The position numbers and the translations under genes are program-made. Under the pieces are notes generated by a model, which made no database searches, had not been told where the DNA came from, and saw only the letters and a program-made list of their open reading frames with translations. From Chloroflexota bacterium (lineage in GTDB: Bacteria; Chloroflexota; Anaerolineae; Anaerolineales; Villigracilaceae), in the NCBI GenBank assembly GCA_016191955.1, contig JACPVC010000185.1, forward strand, positions 1 through 53,097: a stretch of DNA of 53,097 nt. Direction: 5' to 3'. The first letter of the stretch is position 1; every line of letters begins with the position of its first letter. Shown one piece after another: positions 18,734 to 26,258 of the stretch.

Positions 18734-19965
18734 AAGTTTGTATCCTTAAATTTTTCTCTAAAAAGGTCCGATAAAAGGCCGGTTGTACGAAGGATATTAA
18801 ATTCTTCTAATACGAACTTCATACCTGACTCCGCACACCGTTTTGCCTCTGTAGGATTATCTCTGACATACATTATAGCATCTGCGAGCTCCTGGGGACT
18901 TTCCGGAGATACTAGCCAACCGGTCTCACCGTGACGTACCAATTCCGGAATACCTGATATTGCCGTTGCAATAGACGGCAAACAGGTAGCCATCGCCTCC
19001 ATCAAAGACACCGGAATGCCTTCCATCTTTCCCGTTGACGTGATAACGCTTGGCTGCACATAGCAATTAGCGGTCTTCAGGAGCTCAGCTACTTCCGTTT
19101 GATTCTTGGCGCCAACCATGTCAACCCGATCGCCAATGTCCAAATCCTTAATCTGCGCATCAAGAGAACTACGCAATTCACCCCCACCAATGATTCGACA
19201 TCGAAAATCCAGACCGGACTGTTTCAATAAAGAACAGGCATCCAACAAATAAGAAAACCCTTTGTAAGGGCGTAAACTGCCAATACTTATCAATTCGAAT
19301 CTTTCGCTCGGTTTAATAGGCAATAGCTCAGAAACGTATTCATCTGGATAAATTCCGCAATGAATAATCCGTATTTTCTCCGCCACCCATTGGCCGTAAT
19401 GCTCAATTAGGAACTTTTTGTTAAATTCGGAAATGGCAATTATGTAATCAGCATCTAGCAGTTTACGGGATAGCATGCTTCTATCCACAAAAATATCATG
19501 TGCATGGACAGTAATTCCATATGGGATGCCCGTTAATTGATTGATGATCCAGGCTGCCAGTGCAGGGTGTGTTGCATAGTGGGAATGGATGTGCGTTATT
19601 TTTTCAGCCGACATCTGATGCGCCATCCACACAGCTTTGGGAAACACAAAAGCTGCCCGACTTAAAAACTTAAGGCTGGAAAAATTTCCAAAAAGGACCT
19701 GGAACAAAACGGAAAAATATGTCAAAGGGCGAGAGATGAGAAGTCTGGCATTTTCTGCCATAATAGAAATTACAGGCGGACGTTTGGCTCGCTTCATCCA
19801 ACTTTTTGCTTCATTATGAAGGATCAATTCTTCCTGATAAATGAGCGGATATAAACCTAAAATCCAACCGAGACGTTCCATTTCGCACATCTCCCGTAAT
19901 ATAAAGGTTTCAGAAAGCCCTGGAAATCGCGACATAATGTAGGCAACTCGATAAACTTCCTTCAT
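18724..19965 (-). CDS. Glycosyltransferase family 4, colanic-acid type
   Basis: A 413-residue GT-B enzyme beginning VAYIMSRFPGLSETFILREM, wording typical of WcaL/AmsK-like transferases of colanic acid and amylovoran loci. Other landmarks are ITHIHSHYATHPALAAW near residue 123, ISIGSLRPYKGFSYLL near 230 and the C-terminal EGIPVSLMEAMATCLPSIAT near 318. The start ATG overlaps the stop of the sugar transferase gene by one base (TAATG) with AAGGTG upstream, indicating translational coupling. It probably adds one of the first sugars after the initiating transferase. Confidence 0.88.
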   Translation of the reverse strand: MKEVYRVAYIMSRFPGLSETFILREMCEMERLGWILGLYPLIYQEELILHNEAKSWMKRAKRPPVISIMAENARLLISRPLTYFSVLFQVLFGNFSSLKFLSRAAFVFPKAVWMAHQMSAEKITHIHSHYATHPALAAWIINQLTGIPYGITVHAHDIFVDRSMLSRKLLDADYIIAISEFNKKFLIEHYGQWVAEKIRIIHCGIYPDEYVSELLPIKPSERFELISIGSLRPYKGFSYLLDACSLLKQSGLDFRCRIIGGGELRSSLDAQIKDLDIGDRVDMVGAKNQTEVAELLKTANCYVQPSVITSTGKMEGIPVSLMEAMATCLPSIATAISGIPELVRHGETGWLVSPESPQELADAIMYVRDNPTEAKRCAESGMKFVLEEFNILRTTGLLSDLFREKFKDTNLWK

Positions 19966-20651
19966 TATTTCGCACCTTTTTGGGTGAAGATTGCAACAGC
20001 GGTCCTCAATAAAATAACTAAATCAAAGACAATGCTCTGTCTCTCAACGTAAGCAATATCGAGTCTCAACCTTTCATCAAACTCTAGTTGGGCACGTCCA
20101 ATAATTTGCCAAAGTCCCGTCAAGCCCGGTGTCACATCTAGCCTTTCAGTTTGCCATAATTTATACGTCTCGGAACCAAAGGAGGTTGGCCGGGGACCAA
20201 CCAAACTCATCTCGCCTTTTATTACATTGAGTAATTGAGGCAACTCGTCCAGGCTTGTTTTCCTTAGAATTTTACCTACCTTCGTGATTCTTGGATCGTT
20301 GGTGATCTTAAAATCAGGCCATTGCAATTCGTTTAGATGCGCATATTGCAGTTTCAACTCCTCGGCATTAGCAACCATGGAGCGAAATTTGTACATTCGA
20401 AAACGCTTCCCATGTTTTCCAGTTCGCAATTGCACAAATAAGGAAGGGGCACCAGGGGAAGTGATTTGGATGACAACAGCAATAATAAGAAATATTGGTA
20501 GCCAAACAGGAGATGCTAGAAAAATAATCATTAAATCCATCAATCGCTTAGTAATCCGGTAAGACCGACCAGTAATAATCCTTTTTTGAGGATTAAAATA
20601 TTTTATCCAGTCTGACTTCGTAACAATATCATCTATTCGAGTTTTTGCCAT
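19965..20651 (-). CDS. Initiating sugar-phosphate transferase (PglC/WcaJ-like)
   Basis: A 228-residue monotopic phosphoglycosyl transferase that would put the first sugar phosphate onto undecaprenyl phosphate. It has one N-terminal hydrophobic segment (about 36-58) followed by the catalytic domain: TGKHGKRFRMYKFRSM near residue 85, KTSLDELPQLLNVIKGEM with the catalytic Asp-Glu pair near 133, LVGPRPTSFGSE and VTPGLTGLWQIIGRAQL. It lacks the extra membrane domains of WbaP/full WcaJ, so it resembles the short ExoY/PglC form. GAGAAG lies upstream of the ATG. It starts glycan assembly for this locus. Confidence 0.92.
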   Translation of the reverse strand: MAKTRIDDIVTKSDWIKYFNPQKRIITGRSYRITKRLMDLMIIFLASPVWLPIFLIIAVVIQITSPGAPSLFVQLRTGKHGKRFRMYKFRSMVANAEELKLQYAHLNELQWPDFKITNDPRITKVGKILRKTSLDELPQLLNVIKGEMSLVGPRPTSFGSETYKLWQTERLDVTPGLTGLWQIIGRAQLEFDERLRLDIAYVERQSIVFDLVILLRTAVAIFTQKGAK

Positions 20652-20712
20652 TACACTTCTCTGTTAATATTAAACAATAAAAATGAACCCCACCTAAACT
20701 AGCATGGCCCAA

Positions 20713-21552
20713 TTAGGCGCTTTCGTTTTCATCGACAGGTAAAAGCCTTCCATTCGCAATATCAAGCAAGTCTTCAAAAGTGAGGGCTTCATCGGGAAAT
20801 GACGCATTACCGACTTCGATCTTGGCATCCAACTCCCTCTTTACAGCCTCAGCGATCCTTGCTGCAAGGATTCCAGTACTTCCTGGTCCCGTTTCTGGGC
20901 AAAGCAAGGCAAACTGTCCATCTCGATCGCGCAAAACCATATCTGTGCTTCTTGCATGATCACTCAGTATCTGACACACCTTAGCGATAGCAAATCGTTC
21001 GAGCATGTCATTTGCAAAGAGCTTCATCTCCTTCCATTCACCCCAAGACTTATTCTTTTCGAGGCGGACGGTAAGTATGGACAAGGGATAATGATAGCGT
21101 CGACTTCGGGTGATTTCAGCTGAAATTAGATCTTTAGCGTTTTGTATATCCATTGCCCGATTCGGATAAACACTCGAAGCTAGGCTTTCGAGCGCAAGTT
21201 CAGTTTGATCGACCCTTCTTCCCACGTCATATGCAAGCACTGCAGTCAAAAGTACAAGCAACATCTGTATTAAATTTACTTCGATCGTCCTTTCATTTCC
21301 CAAATAAAAGTACCAGACGATTCCATAAACAAATAACCAAAAAATAATTACAGCGTATTGTGATAGTCGAACCCCGGCTTTAATCAATGTTCCAACAACC
21401 ATTAATTCAGAAAACAAAATAATCGCGATTAAAACAAAAAATACAGGGCTGAAATTGATGAAACTTTCTTGAAAAACATCTACATTCGCGATCCCCAATA
21501 AGGCGACCACAAATACAAACAGAATAATGATCGATTGCTTTAGGTCGCTCAT
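20713..21552 (-). CDS. Four-helix membrane protein with degenerate GGDEF domain
   Basis: A 279-residue protein. Four hydrophobic segments (about 6-21, 34-53, 64-83, 93-110) are followed by a GGDEF-like domain from about 135 to 270: RSRRYHYPLSILTVRLE, DMLERFAIAKVCQIL, STDMVLRDRDGQFALLCPE and a C-terminal FPDEALTFEDLLDIA. The GGDEF signature position reads RDGQF, so catalysis is not expected; the metal and nucleotide residues elsewhere in the domain also look altered. It is the first gene of the polysaccharide transcript, with AGGAAA before the ATG. Together with the Wzz fusion it makes two inactive-looking GGDEF proteins in one operon. Confidence 0.8.
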   Translation of the reverse strand: MSDLKQSIIILFVFVVALLGIANVDVFQESFINFSPVFFVLIAIILFSELMVVGTLIKAGVRLSQYAVIIFWLFVYGIVWYFYLGNERTIEVNLIQMLLVLLTAVLAYDVGRRVDQTELALESLASSVYPNRAMDIQNAKDLISAEITRSRRYHYPLSILTVRLEKNKSWGEWKEMKLFANDMLERFAIAKVCQILSDHARSTDMVLRDRDGQFALLCPETGPGSTGILAARIAEAVKRELDAKIEVGNASFPDEALTFEDLLDIANGRLLPVDENESA

Positions 21553-21711
21553 GGTTTTTTCCTATAAATAATAAAATTTTTTTGAAGATCAACTGGGACG
21601 GACCAGACCTTGTGATCCATAATTGATTAAAAACAAAGAAAACCCATTGCAAGTTTATTCATTCCATCAAAAGATATTATACACAAAATAGCCGACTTGG
21701 GCGTTATACGA

Positions 21712-21768
21712 ATTGCATCACGGAAAATGTTACCGAGCGGGGTATCATTGCATCAGGAAAAATGTTAC
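21712..21768. repeat. Imperfect 22-bp direct repeat at the edge of a transposase remnant
   Basis: Two copies, at 712-733 and 747-768 of the 21-kb region, share ATTGCATCA, then GGAAAA and ATGTTAC, with one small difference, at a 35-bp period. They lie just upstream of the decayed transposase and may be its end or transposase-binding repeats. Confidence 0.6.
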
Positions 21769-21805
21769 TTTCCGACGGAGAAAAGCCGATCGGAGGAGTG
21801 ACTTG

Positions 21806-22280
21806 ATGAGCCTGAAAAGCAAGTGTGAGCTATTGCAAGCAATTCAAACACGGTACTTGAAAGCCAACAAGGCAGACAAGCCCAAAATGCTGGATGAATT
21901 TACCGGTGCAACCGGCATCATTGCAAACATTCGACCCGACTAATAAAAACCAAGATCAAAACCACCTTAAGGGGGAAAACCAAGAGCTATCAACCCATTT
22001 GGTACAGCGATGCGGTAACAGTGCTGGAGCAAATCTGGGAAATCTACAGGCATATCTTCTCGAAGCAGCTAAAACCAATTTTGTCGGAAGCTATCCAGGA
22101 AATCACGGCCCTACTGAACCGCTCCCAACGAGCTGTTTCCGGCCCCATTCACCTTATGCGTCAGAGACTACCTTTTCCCATACTGAGTACTGATTCCGAC
22201 AATGGTGGTGAATTTATCAATGGGTTGCTCTATCATTATTGCCTCAACCACAAAATTACGTTCATGCCCTACTGGAAACT
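21806..22280 (+). pseudogene. Decayed DDE transposase/integrase remnant
   Basis: Fragments of one integrase-core transposase appear in different frames. From the ATG at 21806 (with GGAG upstream) comes KSKCELLQAIQTRYLKA and KMLDEFTGATG, which then breaks. A later frame gives GKTKSYQPIWYSDAV, VLEQIWEIYRHIFSKQL, and finally LSTDSDNGGEFINGLLYHY, which holds the DNGxEF catalytic region. The central part with the first catalytic Asp is missing, so the gene is dead by deletion and frameshift. Similar elements are common in environmental Chloroflexota (from memory, not searched). The following lipoprotein gene starts at the remnant's 3' edge. Confidence 0.8.
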
Positions 22281-22318
22281 TCATGTCTCAAAATTTAAAC
22301 TCAAGTTATAATCATCTC

Positions 22319-22978
22319 ATGAAACAACTCTTATCTGGGTTATTTTTAGCTCTTCTTCTCTCATCCTGCGATCTCTGGCGGATCGCTCCCCAGCCGTTTC
22401 CCATCCAATCCCCCATTCCCTCCATCACCCCTGCGATTGTAACGGCGACGCCTTTTATTATTCCGCCGCCTACATTGGATTTCACCGCGACATCGACCAT
22501 TATCGCTACGCAAGATTCAGGCACGTTAACGCCAAACCCGCTTCCTTCTCCGACCTTTGCGCCTGCTCTGCCGACCCAGACATTCGCCCAGCCGCCAGTT
22601 CAGTCTGTTGAAGTGGAGATTCTAGGCTGCAACACTAGTCTGGATATTCTCAACGGTATGGGAGAAGTGACAAACGCCTATGTGACGGTGAAAAACACTG
22701 GGACTATTGACCTGCCTAATACGTGTGCCCTGTTACGCGCCAACGATGAGGGACGGGAGCACCCAGACAAGAAGGTCTGCACACCCAACTTGCCAGTTCG
22801 AAACCAGATAACGTACAAACTTACGGTAGACTCAACCTACAAAGAAGATACGATCATCCAGGTCGATGCGACCTCAAACGAGATTGTTCTCCTGCGATTG
22901 GACAAGCAATCATGCAAGGATATTAGCCTTTTTGGCGGTGCCCCAACAGATACAGGCGTTGTCGAACCTATTCCATAG
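22319..22978 (+). CDS. Putative lipoprotein with Pro/Thr-rich linker
   Basis: A 219-residue protein starting MKQLLSGLFLALLLSSCDLW: a lipoprotein signal with lipobox LSSC. The ATG at 22319 is chosen because it begins exactly at this signal; an earlier in-frame start would add transposase remnant. A linker rich in Pro and Thr runs to about residue 95. The C-terminal domain (about 98-205) has VEVEILGCNTSLDILNGMG and later VTVKNTGTIDLPNTC, which look like a small beta-sandwich with several cysteines. Function unknown; a cell-surface role is likely. A strong hairpin terminator follows. Confidence 0.75.
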   Translation: MKQLLSGLFLALLLSSCDLWRIAPQPFPIQSPIPSITPAIVTATPFIIPPPTLDFTATSTIIATQDSGTLTPNPLPSPTFAPALPTQTFAQPPVQSVEVEILGCNTSLDILNGMGEVTNAYVTVKNTGTIDLPNTCALLRANDEGREHPDKKVCTPNLPVRNQITYKLTVDSTYKEDTIIQVDATSNEIVLLRLDKQSCKDISLFGGAPTDTGVVEPIP

Positions 22979-22995
22979 CCCGCTAACTTTTAATC

Positions 22996-23030
22996 ATAAA
23001 AATTCCCCGCCTTTTGCGGGGAATTTTTAT
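22996..23030. terminator. Bidirectional rho-independent terminator
   Basis: A 15-bp perfect stem (ATAAAAATTCCCCGC and its complement) with loop CTTTT, flanked by A and T runs on both sides. It separates the convergent lipoprotein and ATP-grasp genes. Confidence 0.92.
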
Positions 23031-23041
23031 GAGACACAAGG

Positions 23042-24394
23042 CTACCTACTGCCATACCTGCGAATGTGCTCTTGCACATCTTGTTGCAACTTCAAAGCGA
23101 GGGCAGCAGTTGGGGCAACAGCAATACAGCCAAAACGGTGGTTATGAAGCGCCCGTGTAATGGTGACCACTAGTCCATATCGATCATCCCCGTTAATGGG
23201 AAGAAGATAATCGTTTAAGACGTCCAACAACACCTGCGGTTCGGTAATTACGCCAGAGTCCATCGCCTCGTAGCTGATAAAGGAAGCCTTCTCAATGTAA
23301 TCGTCGCCATAAAAATGCTTCGCAAAATCATGAACATGCGTCCCGCCGGTACGACGCGCATTGATCTCTAAAAGATACAAATGCCCATCGTCGCGCACAA
23401 TGCAATCCATATCGAAATGCCCAACATATCCCATTTCCTGCAAGCGATCGGCAATCAACAGACCGCCAGTCTCGAGCTTTGGGTACCATGATGATTCGTA
23501 CAGGCTTTTATCCACTTGGATTCCGCAAAAATCGCCGAAATTCAAGAACAACTGCCTGGACACATACGTTACTTCTGGTTTTCCTTCACACGAACGTGGC
23601 ACTTTGATTTCCAGTGATGGAGACTCTTGCGTTTTGGAGGGAACATAACGCTCAACAACGATCAATTCATCCGCAAAATAGGGGTCTTGTTTAAGGCGTC
23701 TGAATACATCTTCCCTTTCGCCATCACTGTACGAATTAATGACCACCGTCCCAATGCCGCTCTCTCCCGTATCCGCCTTTACAACGCATGCTTCACCCTT
23801 TTGGCTAAACCACTCCACCACCCTGACCGCATGATCCATACTATAGCAGGAAATTCCGAGCGTGAGCAGGTCTTCTGAGTTTTCCAGCCACATCGAAGCA
23901 AGAGAACGGAAACCGTTTTTGGTATCCACATAATCGCGAAGCCAAAAGTCTTTCAACTCTGGGCTTTCGGGGGTCTGAACATCTAGGTTATATTGCGAGC
24001 GGAGAACATCCACCAACTCATAAAATTCGGGAGTAGTGGCATAAGGAATTAAGTTGACAACGCGCCCATCCCCTGCAAAACGCACAATCTCATCGAGTAA
24101 ATGCGCCTCACGCAAAATGTCCTTGCACAAGTAATAAGTAGGTTCCGCCGGAAAAGTGTGAGTGGTTCTCGAAAAGTTCAGGCGCTGTCGAATAACATCC
24201 GCATGAGCAATTGGGTAACTGACAATGACCAGTTTCGAGTCGCCAGCCCATAACAAAGTCCTGTCTGCGTGATAGGCTTCGCTGAGTATTAGTTCTTCCC
24301 GCTCTTTCGGGTCAGAGCAACGTCCCAGAAAGTCAACATGAGCTTCTGCAAAATTACTCACGATGACCGTTGGGATTGTGTTTGTAAACGGCAT
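23042..24394 (-). CDS. ATP-grasp ligase, resembling PGM1-type peptide ligases
   Basis: A 450-residue protein. Residues 1-150 form a pre-ATP-grasp-like domain. The ATP-grasp fold follows: CVVKADTGESGIGTVV (203-218, Lys206 and glycine loop), ELIVVERYVPS (243-253), GHFDMDCIV (325-333, Asp330) and LYLLEINARRTGGTH (339-353, Glu343 and Asn345 as Mg ligands). The EINARRTGGTH ending is like PGM1-related peptide ligases, which join an acyl phosphate to an amine. I infer amide or peptide bond formation; the substrates are unknown. It is the last gene of a four-gene minus-strand set. No ribosome site is obvious at the ATG. Confidence 0.8.
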   Translation of the reverse strand: MPFTNTIPTVIVSNFAEAHVDFLGRCSDPKEREELILSEAYHADRTLLWAGDSKLVIVSYPIAHADVIRQRLNFSRTTHTFPAEPTYYLCKDILREAHLLDEIVRFAGDGRVVNLIPYATTPEFYELVDVLRSQYNLDVQTPESPELKDFWLRDYVDTKNGFRSLASMWLENSEDLLTLGISCYSMDHAVRVVEWFSQKGEACVVKADTGESGIGTVVINSYSDGEREDVFRRLKQDPYFADELIVVERYVPSKTQESPSLEIKVPRSCEGKPEVTYVSRQLFLNFGDFCGIQVDKSLYESSWYPKLETGGLLIADRLQEMGYVGHFDMDCIVRDDGHLYLLEINARRTGGTHVHDFAKHFYGDDYIEKASFISYEAMDSGVITEPQVLLDVLNDYLLPINGDDRYGLVVTITRALHNHRFGCIAVAPTAALALKLQQDVQEHIRRYGSR

Positions 24395-24412
24395 CTATGT
24401 TTTACCAGTCAA

Positions 24413-25528
24413 CTATTCTTGTGGTTTCAGTTGGTCGCGCATCTTTTGGGCTTTTGTACGCAGATCCTGGAAGAACTCTGAATCGACGATTTCGCTTACT
24501 TGTTTCTGACGCTTGGTTTGATCGATCTCGATCTTCAAATCGCGCACCTGTTGACGCAGGAACTCTTCGCGTTTGTAAACTTTATCGACCATGCCCTTGA
24601 AAACGCCCTGCATTGTCTCGATTTCATCGGGAAATTTATCGGAAAGCCCCAATTCGCCCAGATATTTCAAGCCAGTCTCGTAATTACCTTCTCCTATCTG
24701 TTCGGCGGCACGGGTAAGCCCCACCATGGGACGGGTAAGGAATTGCGCCACAAAATAAACCAAAATGACAAGGATGATGTACGTGACCGAAAAAGCGACA
24801 TAAATACTTTTAAGGATTTGTTCGCGTACCTGGTTAACATAGGTAGACGTAAAATCAATGCCTAATGCGCCGACCGTTTCACCGTTCGAATTCGTTATCG
24901 GGGCATACGCAGAAACCCATGAACCAAATTTATCGCCATAGATTTCGGGCACGCAATTCACATCGTCGTATGTACACCAGCCATTATCGGTCTGAAAAAC
25001 CACTTGCTCCAAACCGGCAAGGTTGGGACCCGTATTGGTCGTATAAGGGACGCGGAATTTCACAAAATTATCCCAATCGGGGTCAGGTAAGCAGGCACCC
25101 CAACTTGCGATAAAAATGATTTCGCCGGGAGTTTCACCCGCAATATAGGTATAAGGACTCGCACGAGGCTCAACCCGCCTGATCTCGCACAAGACCTCAA
25201 CTTGATTCCAATATCGTTGATCGTCCGTCAGACCATCTTCACGGATCTGCCCCTCGTTGACCAGTTCTTCCATTTCATCGCCATCGATTATCTGGACTGT
25301 GTCGCCCGCATCCAAAATGCCGGTTCGGGTGGCGCCGATGATGGTATCGTACAACCCCTCCTTGATCTGATTCATAGCTTCTTTTTGGGCAAAATCATAA
25401 AACCAATAATACGTGGAAGCAAACACGATGGTAAAGATCAAGGTAAAGCCAAGGATAAGTTTCGATTGCAAACTAACAAACCTACCTTTGAGCTTTCCGG
25501 TCGGCAAGGTGTCTATTTTCTCAGTCAT
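24413..25528 (-). CDS. Membrane sensor with dCACHE-like and HAMP domains, no output domain
   Basis: A 371-residue protein. Helix 1 (about 25-47) and helix 2 (about 247-268) bracket an extracellular dCACHE-like domain, with FGSWVSAYAPITNSNGETVGALGIDF near residue 222 typical of that fold and three cysteine-bearing loops. A HAMP domain (about 270-325, LTRPMVGLTRAAEQIGEGNY) is followed by a coiled coil with REEFLRQQVRDLKIEID and RQKQVSEIVDSEFF. It then ends, with no kinase, cyclase or methyl-accepting domain. Such truncated sensors presumably signal through a partner protein. GGAGAG lies before the ATG. Genes on both sides are 12-20 nt away. Confidence 0.83.
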   Translation of the reverse strand: MTEKIDTLPTGKLKGRFVSLQSKLILGFTLIFTIVFASTYYWFYDFAQKEAMNQIKEGLYDTIIGATRTGILDAGDTVQIIDGDEMEELVNEGQIREDGLTDDQRYWNQVEVLCEIRRVEPRASPYTYIAGETPGEIIFIASWGACLPDPDWDNFVKFRVPYTTNTGPNLAGLEQVVFQTDNGWCTYDDVNCVPEIYGDKFGSWVSAYAPITNSNGETVGALGIDFTSTYVNQVREQILKSIYVAFSVTYIILVILVYFVAQFLTRPMVGLTRAAEQIGEGNYETGLKYLGELGLSDKFPDEIETMQGVFKGMVDKVYKREEFLRQQVRDLKIEIDQTKRQKQVSEIVDSEFFQDLRTKAQKMRDQLKPQE

Positions 25529-25540
25529 GGGATATCTCTC

Positions 25541-26251
25541 CTATACAGGAATTTCGTGGACTACCTTTTGTATAAGCCAATGATTTGAAGGCAGCTGATA
25601 ATGATCTTCTAAAAAGGCAAATAGAACCGTTTTTATGGTCTGCGGGTCGCTCAAGTTGAAGGGATGACCCGGTATCTGAAATGCGCCGATATGCAGTTTT
25701 TTGTAATCGACGCTGCTCAGTTCCTGAATTTTATCACCAACTTTTTCCAATTCCGGGGTGTAGGGGGGTTCAAAATACTCAACGGGGAATCTCACATAAC
25801 CATATTCTTCGTATTTCTTAACCAGTGCTGGGTACTCCACCTCAGCTGCAAAACAAACGGGAGCGGTAAATTTACTTTCACGCGCATCGGCAATCAACTG
25901 CTGCATGGAGAGGTTCAATATGAATTGGGAGAAAGGGGTCTTCCCATCCACTCGGATTTTTCGCGCATCTGGATAGATGGCAAAATCCATTAAGAGCCCG
26001 ACATTCCTCTGCCGATTATATATAAACCCAATAATGCCAACCGGCTTGCCGCCCGCCACCAGAAACCACTGATGCCAGTTTTCAAATGCAGAGCCGTCTA
26101 CCTGCGCCTCTGCCCGCTGGCGCATGACCGGCACATAACGGACATATTGAGGAAAGAGATCCTGGTATATTTTCAGATACTCTTCAATATACTTGGAATT
26201 TCCATCGACGAGGTCGTGGATAACAAGGTCGATATCGAGGTGCTCGAACAT
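25541..26251 (-). CDS. GNAT-like acyltransferase family protein
   Basis: A 236-residue protein with weak but recognisable GNAT features: an N-terminal acceptor region, WFLVAGGKPVGIIGFIYN as beta strands near residue 62-80, LLMDFAIYPDARKIRVDGKTPF near 87 (strand 4 followed by a loop where the acetyl-CoA site would be) and EVEYPALVKKYEEYGYVRFP near 140. The classic Q/RxxGxG/A pyrophosphate loop is not clear, so substrate and activity are uncertain. It starts 7 nt after the transporter gene and precedes the sensor gene by 12 nt. Its neighbours suggest it modifies the same compound that the ATP-grasp enzyme makes. Confidence 0.65.
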   Translation of the reverse strand: MFEHLDIDLVIHDLVDGNSKYIEEYLKIYQDLFPQYVRYVPVMRQRAEAQVDGSAFENWHQWFLVAGGKPVGIIGFIYNRQRNVGLLMDFAIYPDARKIRVDGKTPFSQFILNLSMQQLIADARESKFTAPVCFAAEVEYPALVKKYEEYGYVRFPVEYFEPPYTPELEKVGDKIQELSSVDYKKLHIGAFQIPGHPFNLSDPQTIKTVLFAFLEDHYQLPSNHWLIQKVVHEIPV

Positions 26252-26258
26252 GCCGGGC

